Source: Streptomyces microflavus (GTDB taxonomy: Bacteria > Actinomycetota > Actinomycetes > Streptomycetales > Streptomycetaceae). Taken from it: DNA of 64,000 nucleotides. Of the stretch, positions 15,278 through 22,670 are shown piece after piece. Below the pieces are notes generated by a model that saw nothing but the letters and a program-made list of their open reading frames with translations, was not told the DNA's origin and made no database searches. The stretch lies in the NCBI RefSeq assembly GCF_014650075.1, contig NZ_BMUG01000007.1, positions 455,876-519,875 of the forward strand, in the 5' to 3' direction. Numbering within the stretch: position 1 is the first letter of the stretch; every line of letters begins with the position of its first letter. The position numbers and the translations under genes were made by a program.

Positions 15278-17248
15278 ATGCAGCCGCTGGAAGCGGGCGA
15301 ACCGCACACCATCGGTGCCTACCGGCTGCTCGGCAGGCTCGGTGCGGGCGGCATGGGCCGGGTCTATCTGGGGCGCAGCGCCGGCGGCCGCACGGTCGCG
15401 GTCAAGGTCGTCCACCCGCACTTCGCGCTCGACGAGCAGTTCCGCGCCCGGTTCCGGCGCGAGGTGGAGTCCGCGCGGCGCATCGGCGCGCAGTGGACCG
15501 CCCCGGTCCTGGACGCCGACCCGGACGCCCCGGTGCCCTGGGTCGCCACCGGTTACGTCGCCGGGCCGCCGCTCTCCCAGGCGATCACCGAGCACGGCCC
15601 GCTGCCCGAGCACGCGGTACGCACTCTGGGCGCCGGGCTCGCCGAGGCCCTCCACGTCGTCCACGGCCAGGGCATCGTGCACCGCGATGTGAAGCCCTCC
15701 AACGTGCTGCTCGCCCTGGACGGCCCCCGCCTCATCGACTTCGGCATCGCCCGGGCCCTCGGCGCGACCGTCTCGCTCACCTCCACCGGCGTCTCCGTCG
15801 GCTCCCCCGGCTACATGGCGCCCGAGCAGATCCGCGGCCGGGACGTCTCGGGTGCGGCGGACGTCTTCTCGCTCGGCGCGGTCCTCGCGTACGCGGCGAC
15901 CGGCGCCGCCCCCTTCTCCGGCGACTCCTCCGCCGTACTCCTCTACAAGGTGGTGCACGAGGAGCCCGAACTGGGAGACCTGGAGGGCGAGCTGCGCGAG
16001 GTGGTCGCCGGGTGCCTGGCCAAGGACCCGGACGCGCGGCCCGCCCCGGCCGACCTCGCCCGCACGCTCGCTCCGGACGGGGCGGCGGCGATGGTGGCGG
16101 CGGGGTGGCTGCCGGGCCGGCTGGTGGCCGAGGTCAGCCGGTCGGCGGTGGCGCTGCTGGACCTGGAACCGCAGGACGCGCCGGTGGGCTCGGGCCCGGT
16201 GCCGTTCAGCAGCGCGTCGCTGGGGGCGGGGTTCGGGGCGGGGACGGGCGCGCGGACGGACACCGACCCGCACGACGGCCCCGGGCACGATGCCCGTAGC
16301 GGCGATGGTTCCCGTACGGGCTCCGATGCGCGTACGGGCTCCGATCCCGACCCCCGTGTCGGCTCCGGCCCCGACCCCCGTAGCCGCTCCGGCGTCCCCA
16401 CGGGTTCCGAGGCCGGCCTCATCGGGGTCTTCGGGCCGCCCCTCGTCCACGTACCGGACGGCCCTCCCGGCACCCCGCCCCCGCCCACCGCGCCCCCGGG
16501 CGACGGCCACGGCGGCGGGTTCCCCGGGCAGCGGACCCACGACCCCCGGTTCTCCGTCACCGTCAGCGCCGACTCGCAGGCGAGCACGGGCCGGGGCGCG
16601 GGCGCGGACGCCGGGGCGCGCCGGAGCCGCCGGGTGAGCTGCACGGTCGCGCTGGCCGTGGCGGGCGCGTTCGCGGTCGTCGCCTTCAGCTCGGGTCTGC
16701 TCGACGGCTTCCTGCCGGGCGGCGACGCCGACCAGCGCAAGGGGAACGACACGGCGGCCACCCCGCCGTCCGCGACCGCCACCGCGTCCGAGGATCCCGC
16801 CCCCGCCGGATCCGCCGACCCCTCCGGCACCCCCTCCGGCGATCCCTCCGACGCGGGCGAGGCCCCGGTCGGGGAGGTGCCGAAGGCGTTCGTCGGCACC
16901 TGGGAGGGCCCGCTCACGGAGAAGACGAACGGGCAGCCGCACGGCACCCTCACCGCGGTCTTCACCGAGGGGAGGAAGGGCACCCAGGTCGTCCGGATGT
17001 CCAACACCATCTCCCAGCTCGGGATCACCGTCACCTGCAACAGCGTCGGCACCCTCACCTCCGGCACGGGGCAGGAGCTCAAGGTCCGCGAGCGCACCGA
17101 CCCGGACCGCCCCAGCACCCCGGGCCTCTGCACCACCACCGAGGCCGACCTGGTCTTCCGCCTCACCGACGACGGAACGCTCGGCTACCGGTCGCAGGAG
17201 CGCGCCGCGGGCCTCCCGTACGGGGAGCTCACCCGGTCCGGCGGCTGA
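15278..17248 (+). CDS. Membrane Ser/Thr protein kinase (PknB/Hanks type)
   Basis: The 656-residue protein has a complete kinase domain at residues 12-270: glycine loop LGAGGMGRV (21-29), ATP lysine K43 in VAVKV, catalytic HRDVKPSN with D137, DFG at 154-156, and SVGSPGYMAPEQ in the activation segment. A Gly/Ser/Thr/Asp-rich linker follows, then one transmembrane helix near residues 455-478, and a 160-residue extracellular region with a beta-rich domain from about residue 540 holding two cysteines (VTCNS, LCTTT). It lies between mqnA and mqnC on the same strand. GGGGGAGG precedes the ATG. What it senses or phosphorylates is unknown. Confidence 0.92.
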   Translation: MQPLEAGEPHTIGAYRLLGRLGAGGMGRVYLGRSAGGRTVAVKVVHPHFALDEQFRARFRREVESARRIGAQWTAPVLDADPDAPVPWVATGYVAGPPLSQAITEHGPLPEHAVRTLGAGLAEALHVVHGQGIVHRDVKPSNVLLALDGPRLIDFGIARALGATVSLTSTGVSVGSPGYMAPEQIRGRDVSGAADVFSLGAVLAYAATGAAPFSGDSSAVLLYKVVHEEPELGDLEGELREVVAGCLAKDPDARPAPADLARTLAPDGAAAMVAAGWLPGRLVAEVSRSAVALLDLEPQDAPVGSGPVPFSSASLGAGFGAGTGARTDTDPHDGPGHDARSGDGSRTGSDARTGSDPDPRVGSGPDPRSRSGVPTGSEAGLIGVFGPPLVHVPDGPPGTPPPPTAPPGDGHGGGFPGQRTHDPRFSVTVSADSQASTGRGAGADAGARRSRRVSCTVALAVAGAFAVVAFSSGLLDGFLPGGDADQRKGNDTAATPPSATATASEDPAPAGSADPSGTPSGDPSDAGEAPVGEVPKAFVGTWEGPLTEKTNGQPHGTLTAVFTEGRKGTQVVRMSNTISQLGITVTCNSVGTLTSGTGQELKVRERTDPDRPSTPGLCTTTEADLVFRLTDDGTLGYRSQERAAGLPYGELTRSGG

Positions 17249-17319
17249 CGCCGCAAGGGGCTGGCGTACGCTGGATCGGTCCGAGGATCCTCAAAAAACC
17301 GCCGAAAGGTGACAGCCCG

Positions 17320-18519
17320 GTGACCGAGAAGGCCGACCTTCAGCCCGTCCTCGACCGAGCCGCCGAGGGCGGTCGGATCACCCCGGAGGAGGCGCTCGAC
17401 CTGTACCGCTCGGCGCCGCTGCACGCGCTGGGGGCGGCCGCCGACGCCGTACGCCGCCGCCGTTACGCCGGTACGGAGCACATCGCGACGTACATCATCG
17501 AGCGCAACATCAACTACACCAACGTGTGTGTGACGGCCTGCAAGTTCTGCGCCTTCTACGCGCCCCCCAAGGACAAGGCCAAGGGCTGGACCCGGGACAT
17601 CGAGGACATCCTGCGCCGCTGCGCGGAGACCGTCGAGCTCGGCGGCACCCAGATCATGTTCCAGGGCGGCCACCACCCGGACTTCGGCGTCGAGTACTAC
17701 GAGGAGCACTTCTCCGCGATCAAGAAGGCGTACCCGCAGCTGGTCATCCACTCGCTGGGCGCCTCAGAGATCGAGCACATGGCCCGGATCTCGAAGGTCT
17801 CCGCCGAGGAGGCCATCAGCCGCATCCACGCCGCCGGTCTCGACTCCTTCGCCGGTGCGGGCGCCGAGCTGCTGCCCGCCCGGCCGCGCACCGCCATCGC
17901 CCCGCTCAAGGAGTCCGGCGAGCGGTGGCTGGAGATCATGGAGATCGCCCACGGCCTCGGTGTCGAGTCCACCTCCACCATGCTGATGGGCACCGGCGAG
18001 ACCAACGCCGAGCGCATCGAGCACCTGAAGATGATCCGGGACGTCCAGGACCGTACGGGCGGCTTCCGCGCCTTCATCCCGTACACCTACCAGCCGGAGA
18101 ACAACAAGCTGAAGGGCCAGACGCAGGCCACGCTCTTCGAGTACCTGCGGATGATCTCCATCGCCCGGCTCTTCCTCGACAACGTGGCCCACATCCAGGG
18201 CTCCTGGCTGACCACCGGCAAGGAGGTCGGCCAGCTGTCGCTGCACTACGGCGCCGACGACCTCGGCTCGATCATGCTGGAGGAGAACGTCGTCTCCTCG
18301 GCCGGTGCCAAGCACCGCTCCAACCGGATGGAGATCATCGACCTGATCCGCAAGGCGGACCGGGTCCCGGCGCAGCGCGCCACCACGTACGAGCACCTCG
18401 TCGTGCACGACGACCCGGCGAACGACCCGGTCGACGAGCGCGTGGTCTCGCACATCTCCTCCACCGCGATCGAGGGCGGCACGGCCCACCCGGAGCTCAA
18501 GCTCCTCAACGCCAACTAG
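17320..18519 (+). CDS. mqnC: Cyclic dehypoxanthinyl futalosine synthase MqnC (radical SAM)
   Basis: The 399-residue radical-SAM enzyme has the cluster motif CVTACKFC with C70, C74 and C77, then a TIM barrel with the MqnC/CofH-type C-terminus (FIPYTYQPENNKLKG, LTTGKEVGQLSLHYGADDLGS in two segments). MqnC cyclises dehypoxanthine futalosine in the futalosine menaquinone pathway. The GTG at 17320 has GAAAGGTG about 9 nt upstream. Length matches the family. A degenerate amidohydrolase gene starts 7 bp downstream and is probably cotranscribed. Confidence 0.95.
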   Translation: MTEKADLQPVLDRAAEGGRITPEEALDLYRSAPLHALGAAADAVRRRRYAGTEHIATYIIERNINYTNVCVTACKFCAFYAPPKDKAKGWTRDIEDILRRCAETVELGGTQIMFQGGHHPDFGVEYYEEHFSAIKKAYPQLVIHSLGASEIEHMARISKVSAEEAISRIHAAGLDSFAGAGAELLPARPRTAIAPLKESGERWLEIMEIAHGLGVESTSTMLMGTGETNAERIEHLKMIRDVQDRTGGFRAFIPYTYQPENNKLKGQTQATLFEYLRMISIARLFLDNVAHIQGSWLTTGKEVGQLSLHYGADDLGSIMLEENVVSSAGAKHRSNRMEIIDLIRKADRVPAQRATTYEHLVVHDDPANDPVDERVVSHISSTAIEGGTAHPELKLLNAN

Positions 18520-18526
18520 TGCGCCT

Positions 18527-19177
18527 GTGCTGACGGTTCACGCCGCGCCCCTGGTCCTGCCGGTCGGCGCGGCGGCCGTGGCCGAGGGTGCGGTGGCCGT
18601 GGACGGCGACCGGATCGCCGCCATCGGGCCGTACGAGAAGGTCGTCGCCGCCCACCCGGCGGCCAGGGTCCGCCGCTGGCCCGGCCTCCTCACGCCCGGA
18701 CTCCGCCAGGACCGGGCCCGGGAGCTCCTCACCCGCTGCTACCACCCGGACCCGCGCGAGGCCGACGAGCTGGGCGAACTGCCGCTGTGGGGCGAGGAGT
18801 TCGAACGGCTCGCGGCGACGATGGACACGGCCCGGCGGGCGGGCAGCGTACGGCGGGGACTCCAGCGGATGCTGCGGTACGGGACCACGCATGTGGTGGG
18901 CCCGTTCGGGGCGGACGAGCCCGCGCTGCGGACGGCCCTCTCCCGGTCGGGGCTGGTCCAGGTCCCGGCCGCCGGGGGCCCCGCCGCTCCGCCGGACCTG
19001 GATCCCTTCGCGGCCGGCGGCGACCTGGCCACCACCGCCCACGGCCCGCTGACCGTGGGCGGCCGCGCGGACTTCGCCGCCTTCGACGTGGCCGACGAGG
19101 CGGCGCTGCGTGCGGGCGGGGCCCGGCACTGCGTGGCGACGGTGCTCGCGGGGCGGCTCGTGCACCGCGCCCGCTGA
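18527..19177 (+). CDS. Degenerate amidohydrolase-like protein coupled to mqnC
   Basis: The 216-residue protein has the opening beta-sandwich of amidohydrolases (LTVHAAPLVLPVG, GAVAVDGDRIAAIGP) and the closing one (GPLTVGGRADFAAFDV, then ATVLAGRLVHRAR). Where active members read PGLVNAHTHL it has GLLTPGLRQDRARELL, so the HxH metal motif is gone, and the TIM barrel is about half the usual size. Hydrolysis is therefore unlikely. Its place, 7 bp after mqnC, recalls aminofutalosine deaminase (MqnX), an amidohydrolase used in the branch that passes through aminofutalosine. It may be a relic of that enzyme or a non-catalytic partner of MqnC; this is inference. Confidence 0.75.
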   Translation: MLTVHAAPLVLPVGAAAVAEGAVAVDGDRIAAIGPYEKVVAAHPAARVRRWPGLLTPGLRQDRARELLTRCYHPDPREADELGELPLWGEEFERLAATMDTARRAGSVRRGLQRMLRYGTTHVVGPFGADEPALRTALSRSGLVQVPAAGGPAAPPDLDPFAAGGDLATTAHGPLTVGGRADFAAFDVADEAALRAGGARHCVATVLAGRLVHRAR

Positions 19178-19206
19178 GCCGGCTCCGTACGAGGGGCCGC
19201 CAGGGC

Positions 19207-20283
19207 CTACGGCACCTTCGGCCCGCCCAGATAGCGGCCCTTGGCGTCGTACGGCCAGGCGTTGGCGACGCACCCCTTCAGCCCGTCGATCTGCTGCATC
19301 ATCGCGGGCGCGGGGCGTCCCTTCCCCGGGCAGGTCTCATGGCCGCGCCCCAGCCAGTGGCCGACCTCGTGGTTGATGATCAGGGCCCGGTACTCGGCGA
19401 CGGGCCCGTCGAACTGCGGTGAACCCAGCTGCCAGCGCTTCAGGTTGACCATCACCTGCTCGCCGCCCCGGCAGTTGACCTCGCCCCGGGTCTTCAGCCC
19501 GTAGGCGCCGCAGAGCCGGTCCGTGGTCGCCGCGGTGCCTATCTTGACCACCAAACCCGCCGATTTGTCCGTGACTTGGCGGAACGTGCGCTCGCCGCCG
19601 TGGCTCCAGCCGCGCGGGTCGGCGAGGATCGCGGCGATGTCCTCGGCGGCCCGGTCGGGGTCGACGCCGATACCGTCCTCCACCTCGACCCGGTAGGGCT
19701 CGCCCTTGCCGGACTCCGTGACGCCCGCGCGGGCGACGGTGAACGTGCCGGGGCCGGAGGCGGGCACGTCGGAGGCGCTGGGCGGCCGGTCTCCGGCCGG
19801 GGGCGAGGGGGTGGGGGAGGCCGGTGCGGCGGAGGGGGTCGCGGGCGGCGGGGCCGGGGCGACCGGGGCCTCGGCGTTGTCGTCGCCGGTCCCGGGTCCC
19901 GCGCCGGCGGTGACGGACGGGTCCCCGTTCTGCCAGGGCCGGTCGATGAGGACGGCCACCAGGGCCACGGCCGCCAGGGCGAGCACCACGAGCCCCGCCG
20001 TCCGGCGCCGGTTCCGGCGTCTTCGCCGCTCGCGGGAGCGGGAGCGTGAGTCGGAGCGCGCCCCAAACCTGGTGCCGGACCGGGTGCCGGACCGGGTGCC
20101 GGACCGGGTGCCGGACCGGGAGCCGGACCGGGAGCCGGAGCGGGAGAGCGACCGGCCCCCCGGCGCGCGCCCCGGACCGCCGTCCCCCGTGCGGGGCCCG
20201 GGGAGGGCGCGCAGCCGGAACGTCTCGGTGTCGCGGGCCGGTTCGTCGCGCGGCAGGGTGCCCAGGCCGCGGCGGCCGGTCAT
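19207..20283 (-). CDS. DUF3152 membrane-anchored metalloprotease-like protein
   Basis: The 358-residue protein has a cytosolic N-terminus with SGTR/SGSR tandem repeats and an Arg-rich patch, one transmembrane helix (TAGLVVLALAAVALVAVLI, near residue 110), a Pro/Ala/Thr-rich linker and an extracellular DUF3152 domain. That domain has HEVGHWLGRGH (about 305-315), which fits the metzincin zinc motif HExxHxxGxxH, plus conserved cysteines (DRLCGAY, VNCRGG, ETCPGKG). Peptidase activity is inferred from the motif alone. Its ATG overlaps the preceding stop by 4 nt (ATGA), placing it third in an operon after a sigma factor and a membrane protein. Confidence 0.82.
   Translation of the reverse strand: MTGRRGLGTLPRDEPARDTETFRLRALPGPRTGDGGPGRAPGGRSLSRSGSRSGSRSGTRSGTRSGTRSGTRFGARSDSRSRSRERRRRRNRRRTAGLVVLALAAVALVAVLIDRPWQNGDPSVTAGAGPGTGDDNAEAPVAPAPPPATPSAAPASPTPSPPAGDRPPSASDVPASGPGTFTVARAGVTESGKGEPYRVEVEDGIGVDPDRAAEDIAAILADPRGWSHGGERTFRQVTDKSAGLVVKIGTAATTDRLCGAYGLKTRGEVNCRGGEQVMVNLKRWQLGSPQFDGPVAEYRALIINHEVGHWLGRGHETCPGKGRPAPAMMQQIDGLKGCVANAWPYDAKGRYLGGPKVP
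20071..20142 (-). repeat. Six 12-bp tandem repeats inside the DUF3152 gene
   Basis: Four units GGTGCCGGACCG (20071-20118) and two variants with GGAGCCGG (20119-20142) run head to tail. In frame they encode alternating SGTR and SGSR, a basic low-complexity tract in the cytosolic N-terminus. Slipped-strand expansion or contraction would change length by four residues without a frameshift. Confidence 0.85.
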
Positions 20284-20792
20284 TTCGTCGTCCCGGGGGC
20301 CGGCGACGGGGCGAACAGCGCGGCGCCGGACCGGGTCGGGTCGGGCGTGGCCGGGACGGCGCCCGAGGGTCCGCCTGTGGGTGCGGCCGGGGAGGTGGTC
20401 CACGGCGGTGTCGCGGACGGGGACGAGGGGGTGGGGGTCGGCATGCCGGTTACGGGCTCCGTCGGATCGGGGGAGGGGCCCGGCGTGGGCCGGGTGGGGG
20501 AAGGGTCCGGCACGGGCCGGGTGAGGGAGGGGCCGGGCGCGGGTCCGGCGGGTTCGGTGTCGGGCGCCGACCGCAGCAAGGGTCCCAGCAGGGCGAGGCC
20601 CAGCGTCACGGCGGTCACCGCGACGAAGGCGCCCACCACCGCGAGCCCCCGGCTCCGGGCCCGGCGCAGCCGCCCCTCCCGTACGGCCTCGGGGACCAGG
20701 TCGAGCGGTGGGGCCAGGGTGCCGGCGGTCCGGTGGAGCGCGTCCCGGAAGATCTCTTCCTCGGGTGAACCGGGTAGGGGTTCTGGAGTCAT
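20280..20792 (-). CDS. Single-pass membrane protein, candidate anti-sigma factor
   Basis: The 170-residue protein has a cytosolic N-terminus of about 48 residues (EEIFRDALHRTAGTLAPP), one transmembrane helix near residues 50-72 (LAVVGAFVAVTAVTLGLALL), and an extracellular tail of Pro/Thr/Ser with no fold. It starts 9 bp after the SigE-family sigma gene and overlaps the DUF3152 gene. Position and topology fit the membrane partner of such sigma factors, but no zinc anti-sigma motif (HxxxCxxC) is present, so the role is inferred. Confidence 0.7.
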   Translation of the reverse strand: MTPEPLPGSPEEEIFRDALHRTAGTLAPPLDLVPEAVREGRLRRARSRGLAVVGAFVAVTAVTLGLALLGPLLRSAPDTEPAGPAPGPSLTRPVPDPSPTRPTPGPSPDPTEPVTGMPTPTPSSPSATPPWTTSPAAPTGGPSGAVPATPDPTRSGAALFAPSPAPGTTK

Positions 20793-20801
20793 GACCGGCC
20801 C

Positions 20802-21335
20802 TCAGCTTCCGGTGGAGTAGAGCCGGCCGTCGCCCATGCGGGCGCGCAGCCGGACGAGTGAACGCGAGCACTGGCTCTTCACCGTGGACTCGCTGCACCG
20901 CAGCAGCGAGGCGACCGACTCCACGCTCAGATCGTCCCAGTACCGCAGGACGACCATCGCCCGTGCCCGGGGCGGGAGTTCGCCGAGCAGGGCGAGCAGC
21001 GTCAGGCGGAGGTCGGCATGGGGGGCCGGATCGGCTTGCGGGCGGGGCGCGTTGGACCTGTGGGCGATCAAGTCCCGTACGGTACGTCGGCGTTCGGCCA
21101 CATAGGTGCGGACGAGGACGGTCTTGGCGTAGGCGTCGAGGTTGTCCGCCCGGCTCGCCCGGCGCCAGTGCTGGAACAGCTTGGCGAGGGTCGTCTGCGT
21201 CAGGTCCTGGGCACCTTCCACGTTCCCGCAGAGCAGGTAGGCCGTCCGGTACAGCCGCCGCTGCCCGTCCCGCGCGTACGCCTCGAACGCGGCGCTCTCC
21301 TCGTCCGCCCCGCCGGGATCCGCCCCTGCCGGCAT
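20802..21335 (-). CDS. SigE-family ECF-type RNA polymerase sigma factor
   Basis: The protein of about 177 residues has region 2 (FEAYARDGQRRLYRTAYLLCG, then QDLTQTTLAKLFQHW) and region 4 (LPPRARAMVVLRYWDDLS, then the helix-turn-helix VASLLRCSESTVKSQ). This matches the actinomycete SigE subfamily of about 170-190 residues. The ATG at 21335 lies right after a purine-rich GGAGAGGGAGGG; a GTG at 21359 is possible. It heads an operon with a membrane protein and a DUF3152 protein, a layout that suggests envelope-signal-controlled transcription. Confidence 0.88.
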   Translation of the reverse strand: MPAGADPGGADEESAAFEAYARDGQRRLYRTAYLLCGNVEGAQDLTQTTLAKLFQHWRRASRADNLDAYAKTVLVRTYVAERRRTVRDLIAHRSNAPRPQADPAPHADLRLTLLALLGELPPRARAMVVLRYWDDLSVESVASLLRCSESTVKSQCSRSLVRLRARMGDGRLYSTGS

Positions 21336-21497
21336 CCGCCCTCCCTCTCCTCGTTCCACCCCTTACAGAGTTCGCGGGTGCCGAAAAGGTTGAAGGCGGA
21401 AGGTGATCAGTTCGAGAGACCGGACGGCGGGACGGAACGTCTCATTCCTCGGTACGAATCTGGTGTCCCGCCGAGCGCCTGTGCTAGAACAACTGCC
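21336..21497. other. Promoter region between sigma operon and sulfonate operon
   Basis: A non-coding gap with the divergent promoters of the sigma operon and the cysteine leader peptide. TAGAAC at 21485-21490 is a -10 box for the plus strand; the minus-strand promoter was not identified. Confidence 0.45.
21485..21490 (+). promoter_or_regulatory. -10 box for the cysteine leader transcript
   Basis: TAGAAC ends 7 nt before the GTG at 21498, so transcription can begin at the leader peptide start codon, giving a leaderless mRNA. The -35 region is weak (TGGTGT at 21461). Confidence 0.45.
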
Positions 21498-21572
21498 GTG
21501 ACAGTCGATCGTTTTCTGGTGGAGTGCCTCCACATCGATCTCTGCCGCGTTTCCAGCGCTTCCTGTTGTTGA
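21498..21572 (+). CDS. Cysteine-rich leader peptide of the sulfonate operon
   Basis: A 24-codon frame starts with a GTG placed at the expected transcription start and ends CRVSSASCC followed by TGA, with another Cys in LVECLH. A later in-frame GTG at 21519 would give 17 residues. Leader peptides with clustered Cys codons are common in actinomycetes ahead of sulfur-assimilation genes; leaderless poly-Cys short frames are reported as cysteine-responsive attenuators in mycobacteria. Stalling at the Cys codons when cysteine is scarce would change folding or ribosome movement in the following 190-nt leader. The downstream taurine/sulfonate genes fit that logic. Confidence 0.75.
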   Translation: MTVDRFLVECLHIDLCRVSSASCC

Positions 21573-21654
21573 AGCCCTGCCGCGGCATCCTCAGCGATGC
21601 CCTGACACGTTGACGCGCTGACGCCCTCGCGCTCGCTCTTCCCGTGTGTCCGCA

Positions 21655-21678
21655 CCCGCCGGCCGACTCTTCGGCGGG
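21655..21678 (+). terminator. Candidate attenuator hairpin between leader peptide and transporter genes
   Basis: CCCGCCG (21655-21661) and CGGCGGG (21672-21678) form a 7-bp stem with a 10-nt loop, 83 nt after the leader peptide stop and 87 nt before the permease ATG. A short pyrimidine run follows. Its role in attenuation is inferred from its position. Confidence 0.45.
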
Positions 21679-21764
21679 CTCTCTCCTTGTCTCCCGGCGG
21701 TTGTTCCCTCCCGGCTCATCCCTGAGCCCGGTGGTCTGCCCTGCCCCTGTCCCCGGAGCCCTCC

Positions 21765-22616
21765 ATGACCACGCCCACTTCCGTACGGGAACGGGCCGTC
21801 CCCGCCCCCGCCGGACGGCGGCCGGAGCGCGGTGCCCGCTGGCGCCGCGTCGGGCTCCGCCTCGTCGCCCTCGCCGTCCTCCTCGCGCTCTGGCAGCTGG
21901 TGATCGTGCTCCAGCTCTGGTCACCGGTGCTGGTCCCCTCGCCCGCCGCCGTGTGGCGGGCGCTGCTGGAGACCTCCGGTACGCACGACGGGGTGCGCGG
22001 CTACCAGGGCCACACCCTGATCGAGCACCTCGGCATCAGCCTGCGCCGCATCTTCATCGGGGCCGGTGCGGGTGTCGTCGCGGGGCTGGTCGTCGGTGTC
22101 CTGATGGGGACGCTGCCGTGGGTACGGGTGGTGCTTGAGCCCGCCGTGGCGTTCCTGCGCACCCTGCCGCCGCTCGCCTACTTCAGCCTGCTGATCATCT
22201 GGTTCGGCATCGACGAGGCGCCCAAGCTGTGGCTGCTCGCCATCGCCGCGATGCCGCCGGTCGCCGTGGCCACTGCCTCCGCCGTGGCGTCCGCGCCGAC
22301 CGCGCTGGTCGAGGCGGCCCGCGCGATCGGGGCCGGGCGCGGGCAGGTCGTGACGTCGGTCGTGCTGCCGTCCGCGCTGCCCGAGATCCTGATCGGCGTC
22401 CGCCTCGCCTTCGGCATCGCGTACTCCTCGGTGGTCGCCGCCGAGACGGTCAACGGCCTGCCGGGCATCGGCGGTCTGATCCGGGACGCCCAGCGCTACA
22501 ACCAGTCGGACACCGTCATCCTCGGCCTCTTCGCCATCGGCATCTCCGGGCTGCTCATCGACGCCGGGCTGCGCGTCCTGTCGGACCGGCTCGCCCCGTG
22601 GCGACGCCACGCGTAG
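21765..22616 (+). CDS. Sulfonate/taurine ABC transporter permease
   Basis: The 283-residue protein has about six membrane helices and the BPD permease EAA-type loop EAARAIGAGRGQVVTSVVLP near residues 185-204. The family is SsuC/TauC/NrtB. Because it is followed by a lipoprotein, an ATPase and a TauD-type dioxygenase, it most likely imports taurine or other alkylsulfonates. The usual ribosome site is poor before ATG 21765. It is the first structural gene after the cysteine leader. Confidence 0.85.
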   Translation: MTTPTSVRERAVPAPAGRRPERGARWRRVGLRLVALAVLLALWQLVIVLQLWSPVLVPSPAAVWRALLETSGTHDGVRGYQGHTLIEHLGISLRRIFIGAGAGVVAGLVVGVLMGTLPWVRVVLEPAVAFLRTLPPLAYFSLLIIWFGIDEAPKLWLLAIAAMPPVAVATASAVASAPTALVEAARAIGAGRGQVVTSVVLPSALPEILIGVRLAFGIAYSSVVAAETVNGLPGIGGLIRDAQRYNQSDTVILGLFAIGISGLLIDAGLRVLSDRLAPWRRHA

Positions 22617-22670
22617 ACCGCCCCTCCTCCACCCCCTGTTCGCATCCACCTCCGTACGAAGGAAACACAC

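Noticed and set aside
18527..18541. CTGACGGTTCACG at the start of the degenerate amidohydrolase gene resembles the CTGACGG operator
   Set aside because: Only the left arm matches; the right arm GTCAG is missing and it lies inside coding sequence.
20071..20142. CRISPR-like array
   Set aside because: The repeats are directly adjacent without spacers and are in frame within a protein gene.
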